Shown here: positions 9,132-19,760 of the stretch, in pieces
Position numbering within the stretch: position 1 is the first letter of the stretch
Layout of the letters: the number at the start of each line of letters is the position of its first letter
Assembly: GCA_012960345.1 (NCBI GenBank)
Contig: DUBL01000055.1
Location: 1,701 to 34,401, forward strand
Reading direction: 5' to 3'
From: Gammaproteobacteria bacterium
GTDB lineage: Bacteria; Pseudomonadota; Gammaproteobacteria; Arenicellales; UBA868
DNA length: 32,701 nucleotides
Position numbers and translations under genes: made by a program
Notes under the pieces: generated by a model
Told to the model about the DNA's origin: nothing
The model's database searches: none
What the model saw: only the letters and a program-made list of their open reading frames with translations

Positions 9132-10568
9132 TCAGCCGTCCAGATGGCGCTTGAAGATCTCGTTGACTTTCTGGGGATTGGCCTTTCCCTCAGTCATTTT
9201 CATGACCTGACCGACCAAGAATCCGAGCACTTTGGTCTCTCCTGCCTGATACTGGGCGGCTTGACTGGGACACTGTTTCAACACGGCTTGGACTATTTTT
9301 TCCAGTGAGTCGGCGTCAGAGATCTGCGTGAGACCGCGTAGATCGACGATCTCTTGCGCGCTGCCATTGCCTTGCCACAGGGCATCAAAAACGGTCTTGG
9401 CCATACGGCCAGAAATGGTGCCATTGTTTATTAACACCACCAGTTCGCCCAGCATGGCCGGCGTGATGGGCACATCTTCTAAACTGCACTGCTCTCGATT
9501 CAAAGCGGCTGCCATTTCCCCGCCCATCCAGTTAGCCACGCCCGAAGCATCCCCCGCTGCTGCGACCACGGCCGATTCGAAAAAATCGGCCAAATCACGG
9601 TCACGGGTCAGCTGGCGGGATTCCGCTACTGTTAGCCCGTATTCGCTGACAAAGCGAGCTTGGCGATTGTCGGGTAACTCCGGTAGGGCGGCGCGTGCTT
9701 CTTCGAGCAGATCATCGCCGATGAGTAGCGGCGGTAGGTCAGGATCCGGGAAATAGCGGTAATCATGCGCCTCTTCCTTGCTGCGCATGGGGCGGGTATT
9801 GCCTTGGTCCGCATCATAGAGTCGTGTCTCCTGGGCAATCGCCCCTCCATTTTCAACAACAGCAATCTGGCGATCAATTTCGTAGTCCAGGGCTTGTTCA
9901 ACAAAACGGAAGGAATTGATATTTTTGAGTTCGGTGCGGGTGCCTAGTGTGGTTTGGCCGTGAGGTCGAATGGAGACATTGGCATCACAGCGAAACGATC
10001 CCTCCTGCAGATTGCCGTCACAGATATCAAGATAGCGCACCAGCGTATGAAGTGTCCGCAGGTAAGCGACGGCCTCTGCAGGGGAGCGCATATCGGGTTC
10101 TGTGACCACTTCAAGCAGTGGTGTGCCAGCGCGGTTGAGATCAATGCCGCTCAGTCTGCCGAATGCGTCGTGAACAGACTTGCCGGCATCTTCTTCAAGA
10201 TGAGCGCGTACCAGTCGGATGTCGTGGTGGGTATCTCCGACTTCAAAGCGGATCGATCCCCCACTGACGATGGGTAGTTCAAATTGACTGATTTGGTAGC
10301 CTTTGGGCAAATCAGGATAGAAGTAATTCTTGCGTGCAAATATTGAGTGTGGCTCGATGGTTCCACCAACGGCCATTCCAAAACAGATGGCTTTTACAAC
10401 CGCTTCCCGGTTGATGACCGGCAAAACACCGGGAAGCGCAAGATCAACCGCGGATGCTTGCGTATTGGCGGGGGCACCGTAGGTCGTGGCGGTCGGGGAA
10501 AAGATTTTACTTTTGGTGTTCAGTTGAACATGGACTTCGAGCCCGATGACGATTTCCCACTCGTTCAT
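9132..10568 (-). CDS. gatB: Asp-tRNA(Asn)/Glu-tRNA(Gln) amidotransferase subunit B
   Basis: [38 protein letters not shown]-terminal YqeY-like domain. Confidence 0.98.
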   Translation of the reverse strand: MNEWEIVIGLEVHVQLNTKSKIFSPTATTYGAPANTQASAVDLALPGVLPVINREAVVKAICFGMAVGGTIEPHSIFARKNYFYPDLPKGYQISQFELPIVSGGSIRFEVGDTHHDIRLVRAHLEEDAGKSVHDAFGRLSGIDLNRAGTPLLEVVTEPDMRSPAEAVAYLRTLHTLVRYLDICDGNLQEGSFRCDANVSIRPHGQTTLGTRTELKNINSFRFVEQALDYEIDRQIAVVENGGAIAQETRLYDADQGNTRPMRSKEEAHDYRYFPDPDLPPLLIGDDLLEEARAALPELPDNRQARFVSEYGLTVAESRQLTRDRDLADFFESAVVAAAGDASGVANWMGGEMAAALNREQCSLEDVPITPAMLGELVVLINNGTISGRMAKTVFDALWQGNGSAQEIVDLRGLTQISDADSLEKIVQAVLKQCPSQAAQYQAGETKVLGFLVGQVMKMTEGKANPQKVNEIFKRHLDG

Positions 10569-12022
10569 GCAACCTCTCCAGGCGCATGCAGGTGCCAGTC
10601 AGTCACTTCCTGGAAGTGGTGGCCGATTGCGAGCAGTGTGCCTTCGTCAAGATAGTTGCCGATGACTTGCATACCGATCGGTAGGCCAGAAGGATCGAAT
10701 CCCACTGGAAGTGAAAGCGCAGGTAAGCCAGCAAGATTGACAGTGATGGTAAAGATGTCGTCCAGGTACATTGATACCGGGTCTGTCGTTTTTTCCCCTA
10801 GCAAGAATGCGGTGGTGGGCGTTGTCGGCCCGACCAACACGTCGCATTCAGTTAGCGCTTGCGAAAAATCATCGGCAATGCGCCGCCGGATCTGTTGCGC
10901 TTTGAGGTAGTAGGCCTCGTAGTAACCCGCGGACAAGGCATAAGTGCCGACCAGAATACGGCGCTTGACTTCGGCACCGAAACCTTCGGCCCGCGTATTT
11001 TCATATAGTGCTTGAAGGTCCGCGTAAGATTCACTGCGATGTCCGTAACGTACACCGTCGAAGCGGGATAGATTGCTTGAGGCTTCGGCCGGTGCAATAA
11101 CGTAGTAACACGGGATACCGGCCGCACTGTTTGGGAGGCTGACATCGATCAGTTTGGCACCGAGTTTTTCGAGTTCACCGAGGGCCTCTCGCACGTGTGC
11201 ATTAATCTCGGGATCCAGAGACGGATCGAAGAATTCTGAGACCAAACCGATGCGTAGTCCTTCGATGTTTTGTTTCAGTGATGCCGCATAGTCAGGTACT
11301 GGCGCGTCAAGGGAGGTCGAGTCCCGAGCATCGAATCCGGCCATGGTCTGTAACAGCAGTGCGGCATCTTCCGCTGTTTGGGTAATGGGGCCACCTTGAT
11401 CCAGCGATGACGCATAAGCCACCATGCCGTAGCGCGACACCCGCCCATAGGTGGGCTTTAGTCCGGTTAAGCCGCAGAACGACGCGGGTTGGCGGATAGA
11501 TCCACCGGTGTCTGTGCCCGTGGCAGCACTAACCAGTCGCGCGGCAACGGCTGCAGCTGAGCCACCGGAACTACCCCCAGGCACGCGATCTCGATTCCAG
11601 GGGTTGTGCACGGGACCGAAGTGGGACGTTTCGTTAGATGAACCCATTGCAAATTCATCCATGTTGGTTTTACCGAGTGTGACGGCCCCGGCATCCTTAA
11701 GACGCCGAACTACGGTCGCATCATAGGGTGAGAGGAAATTGCCGAGCATCTTGGAGCCGCAAGTTGTCAGCATCCCTTGGGTACAAAAAATATCTTTGTG
11801 TGCGATGGGCAGGCCGGCAAGGGGTGGAGGGTTCCCACCAGCCAACAATTGATCTGCCGCTCTGGCCTGTTGCAGTGCGTAATCGGTATCTACTGTGATG
11901 AATGCATTGAGGTCCTGCTGCTTGTTGATTCGATCAGCAAAGTGGTGGACCAGTTCCTCGCTACCGATTTCCCGGCGGCGTAGCATCTGACCTAAGGTGC
12001 TCAATGATTGCCGATGTGGCAC
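10565..12022 (-). CDS. gatA: Asp-tRNA(Asn)/Glu-tRNA(Gln) amidotransferase subunit A
   Basis: Amidase signature [39 protein letters not shown] start proposed at 12022 ([14 protein letters not shown]); 4-nt overlap with gatB. Confidence 0.95.
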   Translation of the reverse strand: MPHRQSLSTLGQMLRRREIGSEELVHHFADRINKQQDLNAFITVDTDYALQQARAADQLLAGGNPPPLAGLPIAHKDIFCTQGMLTTCGSKMLGNFLSPYDATVVRRLKDAGAVTLGKTNMDEFAMGSSNETSHFGPVHNPWNRDRVPGGSSGGSAAAVAARLVSAATGTDTGGSIRQPASFCGLTGLKPTYGRVSRYGMVAYASSLDQGGPITQTAEDAALLLQTMAGFDARDSTSLDAPVPDYAASLKQNIEGLRIGLVSEFFDPSLDPEINAHVREALGELEKLGAKLIDVSLPNSAAGIPCYYVIAPAEASSNLSRFDGVRYGHRSESYADLQALYENTRAEGFGAEVKRRILVGTYALSAGYYEAYYLKAQQIRRRIADDFSQALTECDVLVGPTTPTTAFLLGEKTTDPVSMYLDDIFTITVNLAGLPALSLPVGFDPSGLPIGMQVIGNYLDEGTLLAIGHHFQEVTDWHLHAPGEVA

Positions 12023-12077
12023 GTCCGATTCCGGGGAGTTGTCAGTGTGGTGGGGGAATAATCGGTTAGATCGGTTA

Positions 12078-12365
12078 TCACTCGATAACCTTGGGAACCA
12101 GGTAGTGGCCTTGGTCGGTTTGGGGTGCGATCGACTGAAACAAAGTGCGTTGATCACTTTCGGTGACCGTGTCCTCACGCAACCGCAGCTGCATGTCTTG
12201 GGGATGGGCCAGCGGTTCAATTCCCTGGGTCGAAATCTCGTTCATTTGTTCAACCAGGTCGAGAATGCGGTCGAGATCTGCGGTGTAGGCATCGATTTCT
12301 GTTGAGTCGATGCCAATTCGGGCGAGATGGGCTACGCGCTCGACGTCGTCTTTAGATATTGGCAC
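12078..12365 (-). CDS. gatC: Asp-tRNA(Asn)/Glu-tRNA(Gln) amidotransferase subunit C
   Basis: [48 protein letters not shown] start proposed at 12365, first gene of gatCAB. Confidence 0.92.
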   Translation of the reverse strand: MPISKDDVERVAHLARIGIDSTEIDAYTADLDRILDLVEQMNEISTQGIEPLAHPQDMQLRLREDTVTESDQRTLFQSIAPQTDQGHYLVPKVIE

Positions 12366-12398
12366 GGGTGAGAAGAACCAGAATACACGCGGCCCCAA

Positions 12399-12404
12399 AT
12401 TATA
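12399..12404 (-). promoter_or_regulatory. Candidate -10 element for gatCAB
   Basis: Reverse strand reads TATAAT about 34 nt upstream of the gatC GTG; no convincing -35 at 16-18 nt. Confidence 0.35.
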
Positions 12405-12487
12405 GTACACGTGAGTTGGCCCGACATAGCAGTCTGACTGAGGTAAACTGGCGTCATCTGCTTCTCGCGAAGCCACTGGGATCGCAC

Positions 12488-13528
12488 ATGCTTCTCAAGC
12501 GCCTATTCAGACTCTTTTCCAACGATCTTGCCATTGATCTTGGCACCGCAAATACGCTGGTTTATGTGGCTGATCGAGGGATTATCCTGAACGAGCCGTC
12601 GGTTGTCGCTATTCGGACGGGTTCGCTCTCTCCCGGTAAGACTGTGCTTGCTGTGGGCCAGGATGCGAAATTGATGCTGGGCCGAACGCCCGGAAATATC
12701 GAGGCCATACGTCCCCTGAAGAGCGGTGTTATTGCCGACTTCACGATCACCGAGGTCATGCTGAAGTATTTTATCCGTAAGGTGCAAGACAATCGCCTCT
12801 TTTCGAGCCCGCGAATTGTGATTTGTGTTCCCGGAGGCTCAAACCAGGTTGAGCGACGTGCGATCAGGGAATCAGTGATGAGTGCGGGGGCCAGCGAGGT
12901 TTACCTGATCGAAGAACCCATGGCCGTTGCTATTGGGGCTGCCTTGCCGGTTGCTGAACCCACCGGTTCACTGGTGGTTGATATCGGGGGCGGGACTACC
13001 GAGGTTGCCGTTCTGTCATTAGGTGGGACAGTTTTTGCGACGTCGATCCGCGTAGCCGGTGATACTTTTGATGAAGCCATCATTAACTACGTTCGACGGC
13101 GCCACAGTCTTCTCATTGGTGAGGCCACGGCAGAGCGTGTCAAGACTACGATTGGTAGTGCTATAGAGGATGCAGATCACCGGCAGATGCAAATCAAGGG
13201 GCGTGACGTGACCGAAGGAATGTCACGTAGCATCGTCATTGGTAGTGATGAGATTTATGTCGCAATCAATGATGCGCTTCAGCGCATTGTACGGGCGATT
13301 CGCGAGACACTAGAGAACACACCACCAGAATTGTCCGCAGACATCTTTGAACGAGGCATGGTAATCGCCGGTGGTGGTGCGTTACTGCGCGATATGGATC
13401 GAAGGCTCATGCAAGAGACTGGACTCCCCGTGGTGGTTGCCGAAGACCCGCTGACCTGTGTTGCGCGTGGTTGCGGTCGCGCCCTAGAAGAAATTGCAGT
13501 GCTCGGTGATGTATTTGCAAGTGAGTAG
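12488..13528 (+). CDS. mreB: Rod shape-determining protein MreB
   Basis: [53 protein letters not shown]-like [24 protein letters not shown]. Start at [10 protein letters not shown]. Confidence 0.98.
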   Translation: MLLKRLFRLFSNDLAIDLGTANTLVYVADRGIILNEPSVVAIRTGSLSPGKTVLAVGQDAKLMLGRTPGNIEAIRPLKSGVIADFTITEVMLKYFIRKVQDNRLFSSPRIVICVPGGSNQVERRAIRESVMSAGASEVYLIEEPMAVAIGAALPVAEPTGSLVVDIGGGTTEVAVLSLGGTVFATSIRVAGDTFDEAIINYVRRRHSLLIGEATAERVKTTIGSAIEDADHRQMQIKGRDVTEGMSRSIVIGSDEIYVAINDALQRIVRAIRETLENTPPELSADIFERGMVIAGGGALLRDMDRRLMQETGLPVVVAEDPLTCVARGCGRALEEIAVLGDVFASE

Positions 13529-13534
13529 CGAACG

Positions 13535-13559
13535 TTGTGGCGACACTCCGTCGACACAA
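13535..13559 (+). terminator. mreB-mreC intergenic stem-loop
   Basis: TTGTGGCGAC-ACTCC-GTCGACACAA: 9 of 10 complementary pairs, 5-nt loop, begins 6 nt after the mreB stop; no U tract follows. Confidence 0.45.
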
Positions 13560-13607
13560 GAATACCCTTTCATCGCTGATTAACCTGAGCGGGATTTATC
13601 ACTCGAA

Positions 13608-14480
13608 GTGGCTACGCTGATGACTTATGGCATCGGTCGGTCTAGAACCCGCTTTGTGGTGTTGGCGTTGTTGTCTTTAGTACTGATGGGGCTCGACACT
13701 TACACTGATAGCCTCAAGCAAACGCGACCGATAGTGGGTTTAATTGTTGTACCGGTTCACCTGGTTGCGATGATTCCCGCGTTGATCCTGACCCAGGCCA
13801 ATGCCTTGCCATTTGATGTGGCGCGATTGCAACAGGATTACCAGGCACTCAAGGAACATCGTTTACTGCTCAACTCACGGTTGCAGCGGCTCGAGGCGAT
13901 CGAGGCGGAAAATGATCGCCTCAGAAGTCTCCTCTCCGCGACCGGCTATACCCCAGACGAAGTCCTGCTGGCAGAGGTGGTGCAGGTCAATGTTGATCCT
14001 TACTCACGTACGCTATTGATCAATCGAGGTACCGTTGAAGGTGTGTACGAGGGCCAGGCGGTGCTCGATGCAAATGGCCTTTTGGGACAGGTGGTTCGTT
14101 CAGGTGTCTTTAGAAGCACGGTCGCTTTGATCACGGACTCGAGTCAGGCGATACCGGTGATGAGCGTACGAAGTGGGCTGCATGTGCTGGCTTATGGAAC
14201 GGGCCAGGGGAATGCGCTTACTGTCCCGTTCCTCGAGCCCACGGCAAATTTACGCGAAGGTGACGTGTTGGTCACTTCGGGTCTGGGCCAACGGTTTCCA
14301 AAGGGTTATCCGGTAGCGCGGGTAACACAGGTAGTGAGTTCTTTAGAGGAATCATTCTTACGAGTGACCGCGCTGCCCCTGGCGCAGCTTGATAGCATTT
14401 CGGAGTTGCTACTGTTATGGCCCGCAAAGCCGGTTGTGCCATCCGACATATCGCCAAAACAGGACCCCTCGAGTGGTTAG
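13608..14480 (+). CDS. mreC: Rod shape-determining protein MreC
   Basis: N-terminal TM, coiled-coil, then LLAEVVQVNVDPYSRTLLINRGTVEGVYEGQAVLDANGLLGQV; GTG start. Confidence 0.95.
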   Translation: MATLMTYGIGRSRTRFVVLALLSLVLMGLDTYTDSLKQTRPIVGLIVVPVHLVAMIPALILTQANALPFDVARLQQDYQALKEHRLLLNSRLQRLEAIEAENDRLRSLLSATGYTPDEVLLAEVVQVNVDPYSRTLLINRGTVEGVYEGQAVLDANGLLGQVVRSGVFRSTVALITDSSQAIPVMSVRSGLHVLAYGTGQGNALTVPFLEPTANLREGDVLVTSGLGQRFPKGYPVARVTQVVSSLEESFLRVTALPLAQLDSISELLLLWPAKPVVPSDISPKQDPSSG

Positions 14481-14970
14481 GATTGGTTACGCCGGCAAGC
14501 GTTGGTGGGTTATTGCGCTGTCATTTTTTCTCGCACTGTGCTTCTCGGTGATGGAGTTGGGCCCGATGTGGGCTCTGTGGGCTCCCGATTGGATATCGCT
14601 AGTGCTGATTTATTGGTGTTTGGCGGTACCTATGAGAGTTGGCGTGGGTGTCGGTTGGACGATGGGGCTGCTGTTGGATGTCGCTACTTTTGGACTCATT
14701 GGCCGGTTGGCATTGACGAAGGCGCTGATTGCCTACATCGCGCAGCGTTTCGCGCTCCGATTACGGGCCTTTCCGGTATGGCAGCAGGCGTGTGCGGTTT
14801 TTCTGCTGCTTGGCATGGAGGCTTTGATCATTACCTTGTTGGCTTTGATGATGGGTGAGAGCGATGCCGGACGGCCAGGTCGTTGGGTTGCTGTACTGAT
14901 TGGGGCAGTGTTGTGGCCGGTCATCTTTATTTCCCTGCGCCGAATGCGACGCTGGGCACGGCTGCCCTGA
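14473..14970 (+). CDS. mreD: Rod shape-determining protein MreD
   Basis: Polytopic membrane protein with WAPDWISLVLIYWCLAVPMRVGVGVGWTMGLLLDVATFGLIGRLAL; GTG start overlapping the mreC stop. Confidence 0.9.
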   Translation: MVRIGYAGKRWWVIALSFFLALCFSVMELGPMWALWAPDWISLVLIYWCLAVPMRVGVGVGWTMGLLLDVATFGLIGRLALTKALIAYIAQRFALRLRAFPVWQQACAVFLLLGMEALIITLLALMMGESDAGRPGRWVAVLIGAVLWPVIFISLRRMRRWARLP

Positions 14971-16844
14971 TGACCGTTGATCCCATTTCAGGCGTATCGC
15001 AACACCCAGTGCTCGGCCGTTCCCGGTTGGTTGTCGCGGTGATCCTGATTATCACGTTGACTGTAATCTTGATTGAGCGTCTCTACTTTCTGCAAATCGT
15101 AGAGCATGTGCGTTATCGAGCCCTTTCTATAGAGAATCGTTTCGATCTGTTACCCGTGCCACCGGTTCGCGGCATGATTTACGACCGCCACGGGGAAGTG
15201 TTGGCAGAGAATCACGCTGTCTACGAACTCGAGGTGGTGCCCGAGCAGGTGCGCGATATGGCCGCGTTGATGACTTGGGCTACTCAATCATTATCGCTTA
15301 GTGAGCGTGACAGAAAAAAATTTAATAAACGACTGCGTGGACGAGCGTCGTTTGAACGCATTCTGTTAAAAAGTGGGTTGAGTGAAGAGCAGGCAGCACG
15401 TTTTGCTGTCAACCAGTATCGCTTCCCAGGTGTGGCGTTGCGTGGGCGCCTCAGGCGGTCATATCCGCTTGGCCACGTCACAGCGCATGTGGTGGGTTAT
15501 GTTGGTCGTATTAGCGACAAGGATCTCGATGCAAAAGAACGTTCTCGTTATCGAGGAGTGGCTCATATCGGCAAACTGGGTATCGAGTCCTATTACGAGG
15601 GAAATTTGTTAGGTCGGATTGGTTACGAGCAGGTTGAGACCAATGCCCACGGCCGTGTTGTTCGCACGCTAGCTCGTGAACCGGCCATTAGTGGAAATCA
15701 TTTGCATTTGACGTTAGATGCTCGTTTGCAGAAGGTTGTCCGTAACGAGCTTGTTGGTCATCGTGGCGCGGCGGTCGTGCTGGAGCCGCATACGGGAGAA
15801 ATCCTGGCCTTCGTCAGTATGCCCGACTACGATCCAAATCTATTTGCAAAGGGCATTGATCAAGTTCGCTACACCGCTTTGCAGCAGGATCCGAACAAAC
15901 CACTCCTGAACCGGGCCTTGTACGGTCGTTACGCACCGGGTTCGACGCTCAAGCCGATTCTTGCATTGGCGGGGTTGGAGCACACCATCGATCCCCGTCG
16001 ACGGGTAAAGTGTCCCGGTTTCTTTGCACTAAAAGAGGGAGGTAGAGTGTATCGGTGTTGGCGTAAGCAAGGACACGGTGCAGTTAATTTCAAAGAAGCA
16101 CTCGAACAATCGTGCGACACTTATTTTTACCAACTGGGACTAAGGTTGGGTATCAGTGGCATCTCCGAGGCGCTGACCACGTTCGGTTTCGGTAAGCAAA
16201 CTGGCATTGATCTGGCCAGTGAACCCGATGGACTGATTCCAACAGCACCCTGGAAGCAGCGTCGCTACGGTACGCCGTGGTATCCGGGTGACACGTTAAA
16301 TGCATCGATTGGACAAGGTTATGTTTTATCGACCCCGTTACAGTTGGCAGCTGCTACAGCAGCACTGGCGAACCGTGGTCGCCTGGTCCGTCCTCACCTG
16401 CTCCGTGGTGTTGAGGATCCCGAGACCGGTGAGATACGGCGTCCAGCGGAACAGGTGACAGAGGTGCAGTTAGGTGACCCAAGCCAGTACGAGCGTGTGA
16501 TTGAAGGGATGATTGCGGTGATGCATGGGTCGCACGGTACCGCTCGGCGAGCTGGCCAACGGTTGTCTTACCGTATCGCTGCGAAAACCGGTACGTCGCA
16601 GTTGGTTAGCCTGCCGCAGGCCGGGGAAACCGCAAAAGACACACCCGATCACCTCAAGGATCATGCCTTATTTATTGCGTTTGCCCCTGCGGAGCGACCC
16701 CAGGTTGCCTTGGCGCTGATCATAGAAAACGGTGGCAGTGGTGGCAAGATTGCTGCGCCGATTGCGCGCAGAATTCTTGATTATTATTTTGTTGAACGTT
16801 TGCGTCGGGCAGATCTAAAGGAATCGCGTTATGTTCGCGGGTAG
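14970..16844 (+). CDS. mrdA: Penicillin-binding protein 2
   Basis: VPPVRGMIYDRHGEVLAEN, YAPGSTLKP (SxxK), SCDTYFY (SxN region), AKTGTSQ (KTGT). ATG overlaps the mreD stop. Confidence 0.97.
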   Translation: MTVDPISGVSQHPVLGRSRLVVAVILIITLTVILIERLYFLQIVEHVRYRALSIENRFDLLPVPPVRGMIYDRHGEVLAENHAVYELEVVPEQVRDMAALMTWATQSLSLSERDRKKFNKRLRGRASFERILLKSGLSEEQAARFAVNQYRFPGVALRGRLRRSYPLGHVTAHVVGYVGRISDKDLDAKERSRYRGVAHIGKLGIESYYEGNLLGRIGYEQVETNAHGRVVRTLAREPAISGNHLHLTLDARLQKVVRNELVGHRGAAVVLEPHTGEILAFVSMPDYDPNLFAKGIDQVRYTALQQDPNKPLLNRALYGRYAPGSTLKPILALAGLEHTIDPRRRVKCPGFFALKEGGRVYRCWRKQGHGAVNFKEALEQSCDTYFYQLGLRLGISGISEALTTFGFGKQTGIDLASEPDGLIPTAPWKQRRYGTPWYPGDTLNASIGQGYVLSTPLQLAAATAALANRGRLVRPHLLRGVEDPETGEIRRPAEQVTEVQLGDPSQYERVIEGMIAVMHGSHGTARRAGQRLSYRIAAKTGTSQLVSLPQAGETAKDTPDHLKDHALFIAFAPAERPQVALALIIENGGSGGKIAAPIARRILDYYFVERLRRADLKESRYVRG

Positions 16845-17910
16845 GGTGTTTCGTTTTGATTCGGTGTTGTTTTTCAGTACTGGAATGATTCTCTTCTGTG
16901 GTGTGTTTATTTTGTTCAGTGCCAGCGGTGGCAGCACCGAGATTCTTTTTCACCAAGGCATCCGTATAGCGATTGCCATTATTGTGATGCTAGGTGTGGC
17001 GCAGATTGATCCCGATGTGATTCGAAGGTGGTCGCCGGCAATCTATCTGGTGACAGTTTTGATATTGATGTTGGTTCTTGCGGTTGGTTATGTTGGTAAA
17101 GGTGCACAGCGTTGGTTAGATCTCGGTCTGGTCAGGTTTCAGCCAGCGGAATTAATGAAGTTGGCAACGCCAATGATGGTTGCCTGGTTGTTCGCCAACG
17201 CGCCCATACCCACTTCTTTGGGTCGGTTAATGGTGGCGTTGACTATTGTTGTCATTCCCGCTGGTTTAGTTATGGTGCAGCCTGATCTGGGTACCGCTGT
17301 CATGCTGGTCATTTCGGCTATCTGTGCGGTTGTCCTTGCTGGAATTCGCTGGCGACACTTAATCATACTTACGGCTGCCGCTGCAGCGGCACTGCCCTTC
17401 TTATGGAGTCAATTGCGGGATTATCAGAAGGATCGAATCCTTGCCATGCTGGATCCATGGTCTGATCCACTGGGGATGGGGTATCACACGATTCAAGCGC
17501 AGATCGCGATAGGGTCAGCTGGAGTGAGTGGAAAAGGTTGGTTTTCCGGTAGTCAGTCCCACCTCGATTTTGTGCCCGAACGCAGCACTGACTTTATATT
17601 TGCAGTATTTGCAGAAGAGTTCGGCTTTGTTGGAATCATTGTGTTATTGGGTGCCTATCTCCTGGTTACGGGCCGCTGTATGCACATTGCCTATCAAGCG
17701 CAGGATCACTATTGCCGAATATTGGCTGGAGCGCTCGCACTGACATTTTTCTTTTACGTTTTTGTGAATGTTGGAATGGTATCGGGTATCTTACCCGTGG
17801 TTGGTGTGCCACTGCCCTTGATCAGTTATGGAGGGACTTCGATGATTACTTTGATGGCCGCGTTTGGGATAATCATGGGTATGCACAGACGTCGCCGCTT
17901 GATGGCCTGA
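16831..17910 (+). CDS. rodA: Rod shape-determining protein RodA (SEDS glycosyltransferase)
   Basis: GKGAQRWLDLGLVRFQPAELMKLATPMMVAW, GSQSHLDFVPERSTDFIFAVFAEEFGFVG, PLPLISYGGTSMITLM. Confidence 0.97.
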   Translation: MFAGRVFRFDSVLFFSTGMILFCGVFILFSASGGSTEILFHQGIRIAIAIIVMLGVAQIDPDVIRRWSPAIYLVTVLILMLVLAVGYVGKGAQRWLDLGLVRFQPAELMKLATPMMVAWLFANAPIPTSLGRLMVALTIVVIPAGLVMVQPDLGTAVMLVISAICAVVLAGIRWRHLIILTAAAAAALPFLWSQLRDYQKDRILAMLDPWSDPLGMGYHTIQAQIAIGSAGVSGKGWFSGSQSHLDFVPERSTDFIFAVFAEEFGFVGIIVLLGAYLLVTGRCMHIAYQAQDHYCRILAGALALTFFFYVFVNVGMVSGILPVVGVPLPLISYGGTSMITLMAAFGIIMGMHRRRRLMA

Positions 17911-17917
17911 ACCTGCC

Positions 17918-18943
17918 ATGCGAACAGAAATGATTGCCTACTGTCGTGGTCGTGGATACCGGGGCGCTGTTCTATCGGTGGTGTGTGTGCTCTTTATGAG
18001 TCTTACACCAGCGAGTGCCGTCGATTTAACCCGTTATCCACAGTTATCAGAAATGGTTGATACGCTGACATCGCAGCACGCGCTGAATCGAGATCAGATT
18101 CTCGGTTGGCTGGCAAACGCGAAAATCAACAAGAAAGTTTTAGCCGCGATGAAGCGACCGTCAGAAAGGTTGCCTTGGCATCGTTATCGCAAGTTATTTG
18201 TCACTGAAAAGTCAATTGACGGTGGCGTTGGATTTCTTGAAAAGCACAGTGCCACATTGAAACGTGCTTATGATGATTATGGAGTATCCCCAGAAATTAT
18301 TGTTGCCATTATCGGCATAGAGAGTCGATACGGACGCAACCGCGGTAAACTTCGCGTACTGGATAGCCTCACGACATTGGCTCTGGAGTATCCGCGGCGT
18401 AGTCGGTTTTTTTCGGCAGAATTGCAGCATTTTCTGGTGCTTGCAGGAGAAGCCGCGCTGGATCCGATGGTCGCGCGGGGATCCTACGCGGGGGCCATGG
18501 GGATTCCCCAATTCATGCCCAGCAGTTACCGCCAATATGCGGTTGATTTTGATGATGACGGGCGACGCGATCTGATTTCCAATGTTAATGATGCCATTGG
18601 CAGTGTGGCCAATTATCTCAAGATTCACGGCTGGCAAACCGGCGAGCCAGTGGTTGACCGGTTGTCAGGTGCACAGCCGGTGTCAGTGACCGAACGCGTC
18701 ACCCGCGGACTGAAGGCGGATGTGCCGGTATCGGTGTTACTAGATAGTGGGGTATTGCTATCGTTGTCACAGCCGCCCGAGCGAAAGATCGGCATCATCG
18801 AACTGGATGCAGCTGCTGGCAAAGAGTATCGCGTGGGATACCACAATTTCTTTGTCATCACTCGCTACAACCACAGTCACAGTTACGCAATGTCAGTATT
18901 CGAACTGGCAGAGCAGGTCGCTCGTCGCAGTCGAGGCTCGTAG
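17918..18943 (+). CDS. mltB: Lytic murein transglycosylase B family protein
   Basis: PEIIVAIIGIESRYGRNRGKLRVLDSLTTLA, RGSYAGAMGIPQFMPSSYRQYAVDFDDDGRRDL. Confidence 0.95.
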   Translation: MRTEMIAYCRGRGYRGAVLSVVCVLFMSLTPASAVDLTRYPQLSEMVDTLTSQHALNRDQILGWLANAKINKKVLAAMKRPSERLPWHRYRKLFVTEKSIDGGVGFLEKHSATLKRAYDDYGVSPEIIVAIIGIESRYGRNRGKLRVLDSLTTLALEYPRRSRFFSAELQHFLVLAGEAALDPMVARGSYAGAMGIPQFMPSSYRQYAVDFDDDGRRDLISNVNDAIGSVANYLKIHGWQTGEPVVDRLSGAQPVSVTERVTRGLKADVPVSVLLDSGVLLSLSQPPERKIGIIELDAAAGKEYRVGYHNFFVITRYNHSHSYAMSVFELAEQVARRSRGS

Positions 18944-19741
18944 GTGCGTTTGGCGCGGCCTGTGGTCGTCGGGCTCTTAGGATTGTTGCTAGCATCATGC
19001 GCGCTGATACGCGAGCCCGGTGGTCGATATTATGCGGATGACGGTCCACCTGGCGGGCCCGGTCCGAATCCGGCGAGCGTACCTAACCCCGTGCCGCGGT
19101 TTGAAGAACTCTCAGCAATAGGCAATGTCCCCTATACCGCCTTGGGCACGCGTTATTATCCGGTCGCGACTGCAAAGGGTTATCAGGTGCGTGGTTTGGC
19201 ATCGTGGTACGGACGCATGTTTCATGGGCGCCATACGTCAAGTGGAGAGGTTTACGACATGTACGCGATGACCGCGGCGCACCGAACGTTACCGCTGCCG
19301 ACTTATGTCAAAGTGAAAGCACTTGATACGGGCCAAGAAATTATTGTGCGGGTTAATGATCGCGGTCCGTTTATCGGTGGTCGGGTCATTGATTTATCTT
19401 TCATGGCAGCTAAAAAACTCGGTATCGTCGCTCGGGGTACCGCCAAGGTTGAGGTCACGGCAATTACCCCGGCAGACAGTAGGGGAGTGCGATCAAAGTC
19501 GCCTGTGAACAGAATATTCCTGCAGGCGGGCAGTTTCCGGCTGCCGGGCAATGCCGAAACCCTTCAACGAAGGCTGATAGCCGCTGGCTTGAGGAGTACC
19601 GAAGTGATCGAGGCACGGATAAACAAGACGCTTTATTATCGTGTTCGAGTGGGTCCTGTTCGCGAGGTTTCGGCTATTGATGGGCAGGTGGAAAAAATTC
19701 GCCAACTCACTGGAGTGATGCCCCGGGTGGAACGAAAATGA
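18944..19741 (+). CDS. rlpA: Septal ring lytic transglycosylase RlpA family lipoprotein with SPOR-like C-terminus
   Basis: Lipobox LLASC; GLASWYGRMFHGRHTSSGEVYDMYAMTAAHRTLPLPTYVKV and VNDRGPFIGGRVIDLSFMAAKKLG; SPOR-like FLQAGSF...RVRVGPV. GTG start. Confidence 0.95.
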   Translation: MRLARPVVVGLLGLLLASCALIREPGGRYYADDGPPGGPGPNPASVPNPVPRFEELSAIGNVPYTALGTRYYPVATAKGYQVRGLASWYGRMFHGRHTSSGEVYDMYAMTAAHRTLPLPTYVKVKALDTGQEIIVRVNDRGPFIGGRVIDLSFMAAKKLGIVARGTAKVEVTAITPADSRGVRSKSPVNRIFLQAGSFRLPGNAETLQRRLIAAGLRSTEVIEARINKTLYYRVRVGPVREVSAIDGQVEKIRQLTGVMPRVERK

Positions 19742-19760
19742 CAGTTAAGGGAAATAAAAA

